Origin: Nitrobacter sp. Nb-311A
GTDB taxonomy: Bacteria; Pseudomonadota; Alphaproteobacteria; Rhizobiales; Xanthobacteraceae
Reading direction: 5' to 3'
Length of the DNA: 64,000 nt
Assembly: GCF_000152905.1 (NCBI RefSeq)
Contig: NZ_AAMY01000007.1
Location: 62,001-126,000, forward strand
Shown here: one piece after another, positions 50,146 through 59,487 of the stretch
Layout: each line of letters opens with the position of its first letter
Position numbering within the stretch: the stretch's first letter is position 1
The notes under the pieces: model-generated
Seen by the model: the letters and a program-made list of their open reading frames with translations, nothing else
What the model was told of the DNA's origin: nothing
Database searches by the model: none
Position numbers and translations under genes: made by a program

Positions 50146-50484
50146 TCAGGCCGATGCCGGTGCGCTGAAGGTGATGCCCTTGTCGGAGAACAGTTTCTGC
50201 AACTCGCCAGCCTGGAACATTTCACGGACGATATCGCAGCCGCCGACGAACTCACCCTTGACGTATAATTGCGGGATCGTGGGCCAGTTCGAGTAGGTCT
50301 TGATACCGTCGCGCAGTTCAGGAGATTCAAGGACGTTCAAACCCTTGTAGCCCACGCCGACGTGGTCGAGAATCTGAACCACCTGCCCCGAAAAACCGCA
50401 CTGAGGAAATTGCGGCGTGCCCTTCATAAACAGCACGACGTCATTCGACTTCAGTTCGTTCTCAATGGTTTCCTTAATGCTCAT
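50146..50484 (-). CDS. grxD: Monothiol glutaredoxin (Grx4/GrxD type)
   Basis: 112 residues. The active-site C-G-F-S in F-P-Q-C-G-F-S-G marks the monothiol class, which carries [2Fe-2S] clusters with glutathione and pairs with BolA. W-P-T-I-P-Q-L-Y and G-G-C-D-I-V glutathione-binding motifs are present. I chose the ATG at 50484 (AAGGA seven bases upstream) over a GTG two codons earlier. BolA lies 2.5 kb away on the same strand, separated by the inverted egtBD pair. Confidence 0.95.
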   Translation of the reverse strand: MSIKETIENELKSNDVVLFMKGTPQFPQCGFSGQVVQILDHVGVGYKGLNVLESPELRDGIKTYSNWPTIPQLYVKGEFVGGCDIVREMFQAGELQKLFSDKGITFSAPASA

Positions 50485-50724
50485 CGTCACATCCTTTAGC
50501 CGCGCGTTAAAACAAGCCGCGAACAGCCCGTCGCGACTTGCGGTATATATAGTCCGAAACCTTCGTGTAACAAATAAATTGGCGGGGAACGCCCCGACCT
50601 CCGGGAAGTCTTCAGCTGCGCGGCATCGGACCCCCGTCGCGCCTCTGATTCCATCCCGCGCGAACGGATTGTTCCACGGAACCCATTCTCCGCGACAACG
50701 TTCCTCTCCAAACTGGAGAGTTCT

Positions 50725-51972
50725 GTGGCGAATCCTTTATCTGTCGCCGGGGCGGCCCCCCGTTTCTCACGGTTATCGACTTCGGGAGCGCTGGCCGATC
50801 ACGTCGCGGAAGCATTTCTAGCGGTCCGGGATGAGACCGAGCGGCGCGCGAAGCCGCTGACGCCGGAAGACCAGATGGTGCAGTCGATGCCGGATGCCAG
50901 CCCGACGAAATGGCATCGCGCGCATACAACCTGGTTCTGGGAACAATTCCTGCTTGCCGAACACAGTCCCGGCTATGTCCGGTTTCACCCTGATTACGCC
51001 TTCCTGTTCAATTCGTATTATGTCAGCGCCGGCCCGCGTCATGCGCGCGCGGCGCGGGGCCATCTGACCCGCCCCGGCGCAGAAGAGATTACCGCCTATC
51101 GCCGGCATGTCGACGCCGCGGTCGTCAGATTTTTCAACGACACCGATGACAACGTCCTGGCGGGGCTGATGCCGCTGATTGAAGCGGGCCTCAATCATGA
51201 ACAACAGCATCAAGAGCTGATGCTGACGGACATTCTGCACGCCTTTGCCCAAAATCCGATGGCGCCGGCTTATGACGCGTCGTGGTCGTTCCCTGCCCCA
51301 CGCGCCGGCAGCGGATGGACTAGCCTGATTGAGGGCATCCACACCGTTGGATACCAGGGCGCCAGCTTTCATTTCGACAATGAAAAGCCTGCCCACCGCG
51401 TCCTGGTCGGGCCGGTAAAACTCGGACGCGGCCTCGTCACCAATGCCGACTGGCTCTCTTTCATGGACGATGGCGGCTATCGCACCGCGGCGCTATGGCT
51501 GATGGACGGCTTTGCGGCGGCGACCAACGAGGCGTGGGAGGCCCCAGGCTACTGGCGCAAGACGGACGATGGCTGGCAGGTCATGACGTTGGGCGGATTG
51601 CGGCCGATCGATCCAAACGCACCGGTCTGCCACGTGAGCTATTACGAGGCCGATGCATTCGCGCGCTGGAGCGGCAAGCATTTGCCAACCGAGATGGAAT
51701 GGGAAGTCGCGGCACGGGCCGGACAGCTCAACGATGCGTTCGGCACGGTCTGGCAGTGGACGCGAAGCGCTTACGCGCCTTATCCGGGATATCGCGCAAG
51801 CCAAGGCGCGCTCGGGGAATACAACGGCAAGTTCATGGTCAACCAGTTCGTTCTCCGCGGCTCATCGCTGGCGACGCCGGAACGGCATAGCCGTGTCAGC
51901 TACCGGAACTTTTTTTATCCGCATCAACGTTGGCAATTCACCGGTCTGCGGCTTGCAGACTACAGCCTCTGA
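50725..51972 (+). CDS. egtB: Ergothioneine synthase EgtB-type sulfoxide synthase
   Basis: 415 residues. An iron enzyme joining trimethylhistidine to a thiol (gamma-Glu-Cys or Cys) to build ergothioneine. The N-terminal DinB-like domain holds the iron triad motif H-E-Q-Q-H-Q-E (about 155-161), with a partner His in W-H-R-A-H-T-T-W. The C-terminal FGE-sulfatase-like domain contains P-V-C-H-V-S-Y-Y-E-A-D-A-F-A-R-W and ends in T-G-L-R-L-A. The start is GTG with GGAGAG upstream. It is followed by egtD after 43 bases. Confidence 0.93.
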   Translation: MANPLSVAGAAPRFSRLSTSGALADHVAEAFLAVRDETERRAKPLTPEDQMVQSMPDASPTKWHRAHTTWFWEQFLLAEHSPGYVRFHPDYAFLFNSYYVSAGPRHARAARGHLTRPGAEEITAYRRHVDAAVVRFFNDTDDNVLAGLMPLIEAGLNHEQQHQELMLTDILHAFAQNPMAPAYDASWSFPAPRAGSGWTSLIEGIHTVGYQGASFHFDNEKPAHRVLVGPVKLGRGLVTNADWLSFMDDGGYRTAALWLMDGFAAATNEAWEAPGYWRKTDDGWQVMTLGGLRPIDPNAPVCHVSYYEADAFARWSGKHLPTEMEWEVAARAGQLNDAFGTVWQWTRSAYAPYPGYRASQGALGEYNGKFMVNQFVLRGSSLATPERHSRVSYRNFFYPHQRWQFTGLRLADYSL

Positions 51973-52015
51973 TTGCTATCAGCTCAAATGCGTCGCGACT
52001 CGCAGGGAGATTATC

Positions 52016-52981
52016 ATGAACCCGCATGCTACCGCTTTGTCCGCGCCTCGTGGATCCGATGGAAGCGTGCGGTCATTCGCCCATGATGCGATCGCAGGAT
52101 TGACTCATCATCCAAAACAACTTCCGCCAAAGTATTTTTACGATTCAGCAGGCTCTGAACTGTTCGAGCAGATCACGCGGCTTCCCGAATATTATCCTAC
52201 CCGCACCGAACTCGGCATTCTGCGCGACCAGTCCGCTCAAATTGCTTCGATCATTCCCGCACATGCGGTACTTGTGGAGTTCGGAGCCGGCGCTCCTACA
52301 AAAGCGCGGTTGCTGCTGACCGCGCGTGAATTTGCCGCCTATGTGCCAGTGGACATTTCGGGCGATTTTCTCAACGCGCAGGCCGACGGCTTGCGAAAAG
52401 ACTTTCCTCATCTCGAAATCCATCCGGTGACGACGGACTTTACCGCGCCATTCCTTCTGCCCGATCAGGTCCGCGCCATGCCGAAAGTCGGCTTCTTCCC
52501 CGGATCGACGCTGGGCAATTTCGAGCCGCACGAAGCCAGCCGCTTCCTGCGTGGAGCGCGCGATATACTGGGTGAAGGCGCGCACATGCTGATCGGTGTC
52601 GATCTCGAGAAGAAGGAACGGAGGATGTACGAAGCCTATAACGATGCTGCTGGCGTCACCGCGCGCTTCAACCTGAACATTCTGGCTCGCGTCAACCGCG
52701 AGCTCGGTGGAAATTTCGACCTATCCGCGTTCGCCCATCGCGCGATCTACAATCGGGATCGCCACAGGATCGAGATGTATCTCGTCAGCAAAAAGCCGCA
52801 GACGGCCCGCTTGCAGGGCCGCAGCTTCTTCTTTCGCACCGGCGAAAGCATCCATACCGAAAGCAGCTACAAATATAGCATCGACCGTTTCAACGCCCTG
52901 GCAAAAGGTTCTGGTTGGACGCCAATAGCGGCGTGGACCGACCCGGAGCAGATGTTCTCGGTTCACGCGCTGGTGTGCTGA
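52016..52981 (+). CDS. egtD: Histidine N-alpha-methyltransferase EgtD
   Basis: 321 residues from the ATG at 52016, with AGGGAGA upstream; the frame is open farther back inside egtB but without similarity. Makes hercynine from histidine and three SAM. P-K-Y-F-Y-D-S-A-G-S-E-L-F-E-Q-I and E-Y-Y-P-T-R-T-E open the family domain. V-E-F-G-A-G and G-S-T-L-G-N-F mark the SAM pocket. With egtB this forms the minimal two-gene ergothioneine set; EgtE function may be spontaneous or elsewhere. Convergent with bolA, six bases apart. Confidence 0.94.
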   Translation: MNPHATALSAPRGSDGSVRSFAHDAIAGLTHHPKQLPPKYFYDSAGSELFEQITRLPEYYPTRTELGILRDQSAQIASIIPAHAVLVEFGAGAPTKARLLLTAREFAAYVPVDISGDFLNAQADGLRKDFPHLEIHPVTTDFTAPFLLPDQVRAMPKVGFFPGSTLGNFEPHEASRFLRGARDILGEGAHMLIGVDLEKKERRMYEAYNDAAGVTARFNLNILARVNRELGGNFDLSAFAHRAIYNRDRHRIEMYLVSKKPQTARLQGRSFFFRTGESIHTESSYKYSIDRFNALAKGSGWTPIAAWTDPEQMFSVHALVC

Positions 52982-52987
52982 GGGCAG

Positions 52988-53221
52988 CTACTCCGGCACG
53001 CCGGTCTGCAACGCCAATGCGTGCAACACCCCGCCCATCTGGCCTTTCAGGGATTGATAGACGAGTTGATGCTGCTGCACGCGGGACTTGCCGCGAAACG
53101 ACTCGGAAATCACTGTCGCCGAATAGTGGTTACCGTCGCCCGCGAGATCCTGGATTGTCACCTGGGCGTCCGGAATCGCCTCCTTGATCATCGATTCAAT
53201 ATCGCGCGCTTCCATCGCCAT
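52988..53221 (-). CDS. bolA: BolA-family protein
   Basis: 77 residues from the ATG at 53221, which has GGGAG eight bases upstream. The class II KH-like fold is clear: D-A-Q-V-T-I-Q-D-L-A-G-D-G-N-H-Y, then F-R-G-K-S-R-V-Q-Q-H-Q-L-V-Y and M-G-G-V-L-H-A-L. The conserved His (R-V-Q-Q-H) that can ligate a cluster with monothiol glutaredoxin is present. It lies downstream of purL, as in relatives. Confidence 0.93.
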   Translation of the reverse strand: MAMEARDIESMIKEAIPDAQVTIQDLAGDGNHYSATVISESFRGKSRVQQHQLVYQSLKGQMGGVLHALALQTGVPE

Positions 53222-53246
53222 CAAAGTGTCTCCCAAATCCGGCTCG

Positions 53247-53346
53247 GAGCCTCTCCGCTCCTGATGGAGTCAGAGGCGGGCTCCATGGTTCTTGATCTGA
53301 CGCGTCTTCTTCACGCGAACTGATATCTACGTCGCTGGAAAACGCT
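53247..53346. repeat. Composite palindromic repeat, types I + II (reverse)
   Basis: Read on the minus strand: AGCGTTTTCCAGCGACGTAG, TTCGCGTGAAGAAGACGCGT, then GACTCCATCAGGAGCGG. Same order as the copy at 8072-8165. It fills much of the purL-bolA spacer and may act on the 3' end of the pur transcript. Confidence 0.7.
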
Positions 53347-53518
53347 ATGGCCTCGAATAATGCACTGGAATCCACGCAACGACGGTTCAACTTAACGTGG
53401 CTGCCTCGTCACGTCACGTAGATCGATCCTATACCCGCACGAACTTCCGATCCGCAAGAGCAAGGAACCCGGCAGGCCGCACCGGTTTGCGGCAAGCGCT
53501 GCGTACCGTGCGCCGCGA

Positions 53519-55729
53519 TCACCCTTTTCCCGTCATATAGTCCGGCAGCCAGCTTTCAAAACCATGCTGCAAGGTTTTGACGTTGACGGCGCGCTCGCCG
53601 GCGATAGCGACCTCCTGGCCACCGGTCAGCCCGATCTGAATGCAGGGCACCTCAACCGCCTTGAGCTTGGTAAAAACGCTCAACAGATCCCGCTCGTGAA
53701 CGGTCACGATATAGCGCGCCTGATCCTCGCCGAACCACCACGCATGCGGCACGATCGCTGCCGGAGCGGCGTCGAGTGCGGCGCCGATGCCGCTCGCCAT
53801 CGCCATTTCCGCCAGCGCGACAAGAAGTCCGCCGTCGGAAACGTCATGAACCGCCGTGGCCGTTCCGGCATGGATCATGCCGCGCACTACATCGCCATTG
53901 CGCTTTTCCGCGGCGAGGTCGACCGGCGGCGGCGCCCCCTCCTCGCGTCCGCAAATGTCGCGCAAGTAAACTGACTGACCGAGCCAGCCTTGTGTGTCGC
54001 CGATCAGCAGGATCGGATGCCCCTCGGCCTTGAAGGCAAGCGAGGCCGACTTCGTGAAGTCATCGAGCAGGCCGACGCCGCCGATCGAGGGGGTCGGCAG
54101 AATGCCTCGGCCGTTGGTCTCGTTGTAAAGTGAAACGTTGCCGGACACGACCGGGAAGTCCAGCGCGGCGCAGGCCGCCGCGATGCCCTTCAGGCAGCCG
54201 ACGAACTGGCCCATATTCTCGGGACGTTCCGGATTGCCGAAGTTCAGGTTGTCGGTAATCGCAAGCGGACGGCCGCCAACGGCGGTGATGTTGCGCCAGG
54301 CTTCCGCGACCGCCTGCTTGCCGCCTTCAAACGGATCAGCCTCGCAATAGCGCGGCGTCACATCGACCGTAAGCGCGAGCCCCTTCGGCCCTTCCTCCAC
54401 CCGCACCACCGCCGCATCGCCGCCGGGCCGCTGCACGGTGTTGCCGCCGATGACATGGTCGTACTGCTCCCAGACCCATCGCTTCGAGCACAGTTCGGGG
54501 GTTGCGATCAGCCTTTCCAGCGCATCAACCACCGGCAAAGGCGGCGCAACGTCGCGCGCCTGAACGACGGGCAGCTGTGGCGAGGGCACATGCGGCCGAT
54601 CATACAAAGGCGCTTCCGATTCAAGCTCCTTGATCGGCAGGTCGGCCATCACATCACCGCCGTGCCTGACGACGAAGCGCCTGCTCGGCGTGGTGGTGCC
54701 GACGATGGCGAAATCGAGCCCCCATTTCCTGAAGATCGCCTCCGCTTCCTTTTCCTTTTCGGGCTTGAGCACCATGAGCATGCGCTCCTGGCTTTCGGAG
54801 AGCATCATCTCGTAAGCGCTCATGCCTTGTTCGCGCGTCGGTACGCTGTCGAGATCGAGATCGACGCCGAGATCGCCCTTGGCGCCCATCTCGACCGCCG
54901 AACAGGTCAGCCCCGCCGCGCCCATGTCCTGGATCGCGACGACGCAGCCCTTCGCCATGATCTCGAGACAGGCTTCCAGCAGCAGCTTTTCGGCGAAGGG
55001 ATCGCCGACCTGAACGGTCGGACGCTTCTCCTCGCTGTCGTCGTCGAATTCGGCGGACGCCATGGTCGCGCCGTGGATGCCGTCGCGGCCGGTCTTGGAG
55101 CCCAGATAGACGATCGGCATGTTCACGCCAGACGCCGCCGCGTAGAAGATCTTGTCGGCGTCGGCGAGCCCGACCGCCATGGCGTTGACGAGGATGTTGC
55201 CGTCATAGCGGGTGTGGAAACGCACCTGTCCGCCGACAGTCGGCACCCCGAACGAGTTACCATAGCCGCCGACGCCGGCGACGACGCCCGACACCAGATG
55301 CCGCGTCCTGGGATGCGACGGATCGCCGAAGCTCAGCGCGTTGAGGCAGGCGATCGGGCGGGCGCCCATGGTGAAGACATCGCGGAGGATGCCGCCGACA
55401 CCGGTGGTCGCGCCCTGATAGGGCTCGATGTAGCTCGGATGGTTGTGGCTCTCCATCTTGAACACCACCGCCTGCCCGTCGCCGATGTCGATGACGCCGG
55501 CGTTCTCGCCCGGCCCCTGAATGACCCATGGCGCTTTCGTCGGCAGCCCGCGCAAATGGATGCGCGAGGACTTGTACGAGCAGTGCTCGTTCCACATCGC
55601 CGAGAAGATGCCGAGTTCGGTGAATGTCGGCGTCCGGCCGAGCAGCTTCAGAATGCGCTCATACTCATCCGGCTTGAGGCCGTGCGAGGCGACGAGTTCG
55701 GAAGTGATCGGGGGTTCGTTGCGGATCAT
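53519..55729 (-). CDS. purL: Phosphoribosylformylglycinamidine synthase, PurL subunit
   Basis: Fourth step of purine synthesis, ATP-dependent amidation of FGAR. 736 residues, the small PurL that works with PurQ and Pur[12 protein letters not shown] and [10 protein letters not shown] are signature motifs, and G-A-A-G-L-T-C-S marks the second half. The ATG at 55729 overlaps the upstream DUF6998 stop by four bases (ATGA); a TTG five codons earlier is less likely. It is followed by a repeat cluster and bolA. Confidence 0.96.
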   Translation of the reverse strand: MIRNEPPITSELVASHGLKPDEYERILKLLGRTPTFTELGIFSAMWNEHCSYKSSRIHLRGLPTKAPWVIQGPGENAGVIDIGDGQAVVFKMESHNHPSYIEPYQGATTGVGGILRDVFTMGARPIACLNALSFGDPSHPRTRHLVSGVVAGVGGYGNSFGVPTVGGQVRFHTRYDGNILVNAMAVGLADADKIFYAAASGVNMPIVYLGSKTGRDGIHGATMASAEFDDDSEEKRPTVQVGDPFAEKLLLEACLEIMAKGCVVAIQDMGAAGLTCSAVEMGAKGDLGVDLDLDSVPTREQGMSAYEMMLSESQERMLMVLKPEKEKEAEAIFRKWGLDFAIVGTTTPSRRFVVRHGGDVMADLPIKELESEAPLYDRPHVPSPQLPVVQARDVAPPLPVVDALERLIATPELCSKRWVWEQYDHVIGGNTVQRPGGDAAVVRVEEGPKGLALTVDVTPRYCEADPFEGGKQAVAEAWRNITAVGGRPLAITDNLNFGNPERPENMGQFVGCLKGIAAACAALDFPVVSGNVSLYNETNGRGILPTPSIGGVGLLDDFTKSASLAFKAEGHPILLIGDTQGWLGQSVYLRDICGREEGAPPPVDLAAEKRNGDVVRGMIHAGTATAVHDVSDGGLLVALAEMAMASGIGAALDAAPAAIVPHAWWFGEDQARYIVTVHERDLLSVFTKLKAVEVPCIQIGLTGGQEVAIAGERAVNVKTLQHGFESWLPDYMTGKG

Positions 55730-56193
55730 TGCGCTTTCGGCCAAACTTTTTCAGCGATTGAGACAAATTGCGAGATAGCCATAGATCGTCTTTCATTCCG
55801 CGCCCGGCTTCCGGGCGTATCCAGACGTTCAATGATTCTGGGGCGATCCGCTTGCCAGATCTCCAATGTCTCCAAAGTTGCTTTATCCGGCAAAACGAGA
55901 AGGACCGCATCGAATTGGCCATCCACGATCTTAGGGACACGACCTCGTCGACGATCATTCGAAGAAACCGTACGTCCTTTAATTTGGTAGCGTTCGCGAC
56001 AACCACCTACGTCACGGAAGGCATCAAACGCCGGGGTTCTCGCCATTTCGAGAGTCAGACCGAGCTTCTCTGCCGCTTCGTATTCAGCAACTTCTCCGGT
56101 GACTCCGAGAGGCTTCTTCGTCAAATGATAGTATTCACGAGCGATTCGTTTGGCTTCTTTCAAAAGGAAGCCAACTCGCTCCTGATCATTCAC
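55726..56193 (-). CDS. DUF6998-type protein inserted in the purine operon
   Basis: 155 residues, start GTG (56193) with GGAG eight bases ahead. It shares GTGA with the purQ stop and ATGA with the purL start, so all three are translationally linked. The sequence has [15 protein letters not shown], then F-D-A-F-R-D-V and Y-Q-I-K-G-R-T, then F-D-A-V-L-L-V-L. I recognise this as the DUF6998 pattern. The E..D..Q-x-K arrangement resembles a PD-(D/E)xK nuclease fold, which is inference. Its DNA is clearly AT-richer (42-55% GC in sampled 60-base blocks) than purQ (75% in one block), suggesting acquisition. No role in purine synthesis is known. Confidence 0.85.
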   Translation of the reverse strand: MNDQERVGFLLKEAKRIAREYYHLTKKPLGVTGEVAEYEAAEKLGLTLEMARTPAFDAFRDVGGCRERYQIKGRTVSSNDRRRGRVPKIVDGQFDAVLLVLPDKATLETLEIWQADRPRIIERLDTPGSRARNERRSMAISQFVSIAEKVWPKAQ

Positions 56194-56891
56194 GCCGCCC
56201 GCTCCAGATGCGCCACGAGTCCGGCGAACAGGCCGCGCCCGTCGGTGCAGCCCATGATGTCTTCGACGTGATTTTCCGGATGCGGCATCATGCCGAGCAC
56301 GTTGCCGCGCTCATTGACGATGCCGGCGATCGACTGCGCCGCGCCGTTAATGTTGTGGGTGTCGCCGATCTCGCCGGATGGCGAGCAATAACGATAAAGA
56401 ACGCGGCCCTCGCCTTCCAGACGGCGGATGGTGTCCGCGTCGGCGGCATAGTTGCCCTCGCCATGAGCGACCGGCACGCGGATCACCTGCCCGGCATTAT
56501 AGCCGCGCGTGAACGGCGTGTCCGAGCGTTCGACCCGCAGATGCACGTCATGGCAGATGAATTTCAGCCCCGCGTTGCGCATCAGGATTCCGGGCAACAA
56601 CCCGGACTCGCAGAGAATCTGAAACCCGTTGCAGACGCCGAGCACAAGACCGCCATCCGACGCGAAGGCGCGCACCGCGTCCATCACCGGCGCGCGCGCG
56701 GCGATGGCGCCGCAGCGCAGGTAATCGCCGTAGGAAAAGCCGCCCGGCGCCACGACGAGATCGGTGCCCTCGGGCAACGAGGTTTCCGCGTGCCAGACCA
56801 TGGCGGGCTCGCGCCCGCATACGAGCCGCAATGCGCGCGCCATGTCGCGCTCGCGATTGATGCCGGGAAAAACGAGGATGGCGGACTTCAT
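56190..56891 (-). CDS. purQ: FGAM synthase glutaminase subunit PurQ
   Basis: Supplies ammonia from glutamine to PurL. 233 residues, class I glutamine amidotransferase. The nucleophile C87 is in [20 protein letters not shown] is the family's opening loop, and H-P-E in M-M-P-H-P-E-N supplies the His/Glu of the triad. It lies 12 bases after purS and overlaps the next gene by four bases. Confidence 0.96.
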   Translation of the reverse strand: MKSAILVFPGINRERDMARALRLVCGREPAMVWHAETSLPEGTDLVVAPGGFSYGDYLRCGAIAARAPVMDAVRAFASDGGLVLGVCNGFQILCESGLLPGILMRNAGLKFICHDVHLRVERSDTPFTRGYNAGQVIRVPVAHGEGNYAADADTIRRLEGEGRVLYRYCSPSGEIGDTHNINGAAQSIAGIVNERGNVLGMMPHPENHVEDIMGCTDGRGLFAGLVAHLERAA

Positions 56892-56903
56892 GTCGTGCGT
56901 CGC

Positions 56904-57143
56904 CTAGCCCAGAACCTCGACGCGATAATTCTCGATCACGGTGTTCGCCAGCAGCTTATCGGCGGCGGCCTTGAGCGCGGTCTCCGCCATCGTCCTGTCG
57001 CCGTCGAGTTCGATATCGAACACCTTGCCCTGGCGCACGCTGGCGATGCCCTCGATACCCAGCGACTTCAGCGCCCCCTCGATGGCCTTGCCCTGCGGAT
57101 CGAGAACGCCGGTTTTCAACGTAACAGTGACGCGTGCCTTCAT
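56904..57143 (-). CDS. purS: FGAM synthase subunit PurS
   Basis: 79 residues. A small dimeric protein that bridges PurL and PurQ and channels ammonia. The complete family domain is visible, from V-T-V-T-L-K-T-G-V-L-D-P-Q-G to L-G-I-E-G-I-A-S-V-R-Q-G-K and N-T-V-I-E-N-Y. It lies 40 bases downstream of purC. Presence of PurS fits the small PurL. Confidence 0.96.
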   Translation of the reverse strand: MKARVTVTLKTGVLDPQGKAIEGALKSLGIEGIASVRQGKVFDIELDGDRTMAETALKAAADKLLANTVIENYRVEVLG

Positions 57144-57183
57144 ATCCAGCTTCTATCTTTTCCGTCTTCGCAAGACAGCGAAA

Positions 57184-57951
57184 CTAACCCTTCACCAGCA
57201 CCGGACCAGCGCCGATCGGCCGTTCGTTCTCCATCAGAATGCCGAGCCGCTTCGCAACTTCGGTATAAGCTTCCAGGAGCCCGCCGAGATCGCGACGGAA
57301 GCGATCCTTGTCGAGTTTCTCGTTCGACTTCATATCCCACAACCGGCACGAGTCGGGAGATATTTCATCGGCGACGACGATTCTCATCATTTCATTCTCG
57401 AACAGCCTGCCGCATTCCATCTTGAAATCGACCAGCCGGATGCCGATGCCAAGAAACAGCCCGGTCAGGAAATCGTTGACGCGGATCGCCAGCGCCATGA
57501 TGTCGTCGATCTCCTGCGGCGTCGCCCAGCCGAAGGCCGTGACGTGCTCTTCGGACACCATGGGATCGTTGAGCTGGTCGTTCTTGTAATAGAATTCGAT
57601 GATGGAGCGCGGTAGCTGAGTGCCTTCCTCGATACCGAGCCGCTGCGACAGCGAACCCGCCGCGACGTTGCGGATCACGACTTCCAGCGGCACGATCTCG
57701 ACCTCGCGGATCAACTGTTCGCGCATATTGAGTCGCCGGATGAAATGCGTCGGCACCCCGATGTCGTTGAGGTGCTGGAACAGGTACTCCGAAATCCGGT
57801 TGTTGAGGACGCCCTTGCCCTCGATCACCTGATGCTTCTTGGCATTGAACGCAGTCGCGTCATCCTTGAAGTGTTGAATCAGGGTGCCCGGCTCCGGTCC
57901 TTCGTAAAGCACCTTGGCCTTGCCTTCGTAAATGCGACGCCGACGGCTCAT
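57184..57951 (-). CDS. purC: SAICAR synthetase
   Basis: Joins CAIR and aspartate in purine synthesis. 255 residues from the ATG at 57951 ([13 protein letters not shown]). An ATG ten codons earlier is in frame; neither has a strong ribosome-binding site, so the start is moderately sure. Signature segments are [23 protein letters not shown] and D-F-K-M-E-C-G-R. It is first in the purC-purS-purQ-x-purL run. Confidence 0.94.
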   Translation of the reverse strand: MSRRRRIYEGKAKVLYEGPEPGTLIQHFKDDATAFNAKKHQVIEGKGVLNNRISEYLFQHLNDIGVPTHFIRRLNMREQLIREVEIVPLEVVIRNVAAGSLSQRLGIEEGTQLPRSIIEFYYKNDQLNDPMVSEEHVTAFGWATPQEIDDIMALAIRVNDFLTGLFLGIGIRLVDFKMECGRLFENEMMRIVVADEISPDSCRLWDMKSNEKLDKDRFRRDLGGLLEAYTEVAKRLGILMENERPIGAGPVLVKG

Positions 57952-58284
57952 TGGGATGTACCGTGTGTTGTTGAAATCCATGAAGTTGATGTGCTCCGAG
58001 CGCTTGATGTGACCGTGGCGGAGCTGCCGCGAAGACCAGGAACCCTGAACAAGAAAAGGAAACAGAACAAGAACCCAAGCCTGTCCGCAACGTAGCCGAT
58101 TGAGTCACCCCGCACAATCAATGCCGGCCGTCAGAGGCGAAGTTTTACCCGCTCCTGCGACCTTGCGCCTGTTGTTCCCGGATAGGTCCTTTCCTATCTA
58201 GGATGTAACTTAGGAACTCCAACCGGTCGCGGCAACGCGGCCGGTCGGCAGTTTCTCGCAACAACCGAAAACCGGACCCAGGCC
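57952..58284. other. Divergent region between purC and the DUF1476 gene
   Basis: About 330 bases. On the plus side there is a promoter candidate (58172-58200) overlapped by a small dyad. On the minus side, purC's promoter was not identified. The stretch 58045-58075 is A-rich on the plus strand. No gene is seen. Confidence 0.45.
58172..58200 (+). promoter_or_regulatory. Candidate promoter for the DUF1476 gene
   Basis: TTGTTC (58172-58177), 17-base spacer, TATCTA (58195-58200). The dyad GATAGG..CCTATC (58181-58198) covers the spacer and -10, which would suit a repressor. Leader about 78 nt. Confidence 0.4.
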
Positions 58285-58608
58285 ATGAACTCATTCGAAA
58301 AGCGTCAAGAAGGTTTTGAGAAGAAATTCGCGCTCGACGAGGAACACAAATTCAAGGCCTTTGCCCGCCGGAACAAACTGTTGGGCCTGTGGGTCGCGGA
58401 GAAGCTCGGAATCACCGGCGACGCCGCCAATGCCTATGCCCAGGAGGTCGTCGCCGCCGACTTCGAACAGCCGGGTGACGACGACGTGCTTCAGAAAGTG
58501 ATGCGCGACCTCACCGCCAAGAATGTCGCACTCACCGAGCAGCAGGTCCGCGCGCAGATGGATATGTTGTTGGCGGAGGCCGTAGCCCAGGTGAAGGCGG
58601 GGACGTAA
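58285..58608 (+). CDS. F1-ATPase zeta subunit (DUF1476)
   Basis: 107 residues. Begins M-N-S-F-E-K-R-Q-E-G-F-E-K-K-F-A with a basic/acidic helix, then K-A-F-A-R-R-N-K-L-L-G-L-W-V-A-E. This is the DUF1476 family, shown in Paracoccus to be the zeta inhibitor of the F1Fo-ATPase; the N-terminal helix acts as the inhibitory plug there. In rhizobial relatives inhibition is reported to be weaker. No ATP synthase genes are near. It has its own candidate promoter. Confidence 0.92.
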   Translation: MNSFEKRQEGFEKKFALDEEHKFKAFARRNKLLGLWVAEKLGITGDAANAYAQEVVAADFEQPGDDDVLQKVMRDLTAKNVALTEQQVRAQMDMLLAEAVAQVKAGT

Positions 58609-58639
58609 GCTCTCCCGCCTCCCTCATTTTTTCCAACAA

Positions 58640-58672
58640 AATTTGCCCGCGCCGGTTTTGCGCCGGGCGCGG
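58640..58672 (-). terminator. Probable terminator of cynS
   Basis: Minus strand: CCGCGCC (58672-58666), inner GC-rich part, GGCGCGG (58653-58647), then CAAATTTTG. The stem is strong and the T-tract short. Confidence 0.45.
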
Positions 58673-58750
58673 ATCATACAGGGGCGATTCGCGACGCGTT
58701 GCCCCTGCTTTTCTTCGTGGTGACCAAGCCGGTAGCGCGGAGCCGTGCTC

Positions 58751-59251
58751 TCACGCCTTCTCGAGCTGATGCTCCAGCTGGCTCCCTGTCGTCGTCCCGG
58801 AAGGACCGGCATACTTGAACGGCAGGAATTTGCCGCACATGCCGATCTTGACACGATCGCCCTTCGGACTGGCCACGCGCGAAAGCTCCAGGTCGAAGTC
58901 GATCGCCGACATGATGCCATCGCCAAACTGTTCCTCGATCAGCACTTTCAGCGCCGGTCCGTTGATCATCACCAGTTCGTACAGGCGGTAGATCAAGGGA
59001 TCGGACGGCGGCATCGGCACGCCCGCGCCACGCACGGGCACCTCGGTGAGCATCGCGATTTCCTCCTTGGAGAGGCCGAACAGCTTTCCGGCGATCGCCG
59101 CCTGCGGCTTGGTCAGCCTCATGTGGCCGAGCAGCGCGCTGACGATCAAAATCTCGGAATAACCGCCGATCTCGGCTGCGATGTAGGACCAGCTCCATTC
59201 CTTCTCGCGCTTGACGTCGAGAATCTTTTCGGTGAGGTCGGATCGCTTCAT
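58751..59251 (-). CDS. cynS: Cyanate hydratase (cyanase)
   Basis: Converts cyanate and bicarbonate to ammonia and CO2. 166 residues. The N-terminal helical domain is followed by the catalytic C-terminal domain. R89 and E92 in I-Y-R-L-Y-E and S115 in I-M-S-A-I-D-F-D match the E. coli R96/E99/S122 spacing. Start: two adjacent ATGs; I use the second (59251), six bases after GGAG. No carbonic anhydrase or transporter adjoins. In nitrifiers cyanase can supply ammonia for cross-feeding, which suits a Nitrobacter-like host. Confidence 0.94.
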   Translation of the reverse strand: MKRSDLTEKILDVKREKEWSWSYIAAEIGGYSEILIVSALLGHMRLTKPQAAIAGKLFGLSKEEIAMLTEVPVRGAGVPMPPSDPLIYRLYELVMINGPALKVLIEEQFGDGIMSAIDFDLELSRVASPKGDRVKIGMCGKFLPFKYAGPSGTTTGSQLEHQLEKA

Positions 59252-59487
59252 CATCGTCTCCCGTCTGACATGAAAGGGGCCTGGGACAATCCTTTGCAAT
59301 GCCCGTGCCACGAACGCGAAGGCGCTCCGGACAGCCGCTTGACATGAGAACCCAGTGCGGACGGCGAGCGATTGATCGGAATTTGCGCAATGAATGCCAC
59401 TTATGAAGGCACCCGTCATAGCGTGCAGTTCCGCGAGGCGGGAGGTTACTCCCTCATGCTCTTGCTCACGCGGCACCTCTCCCGCCC

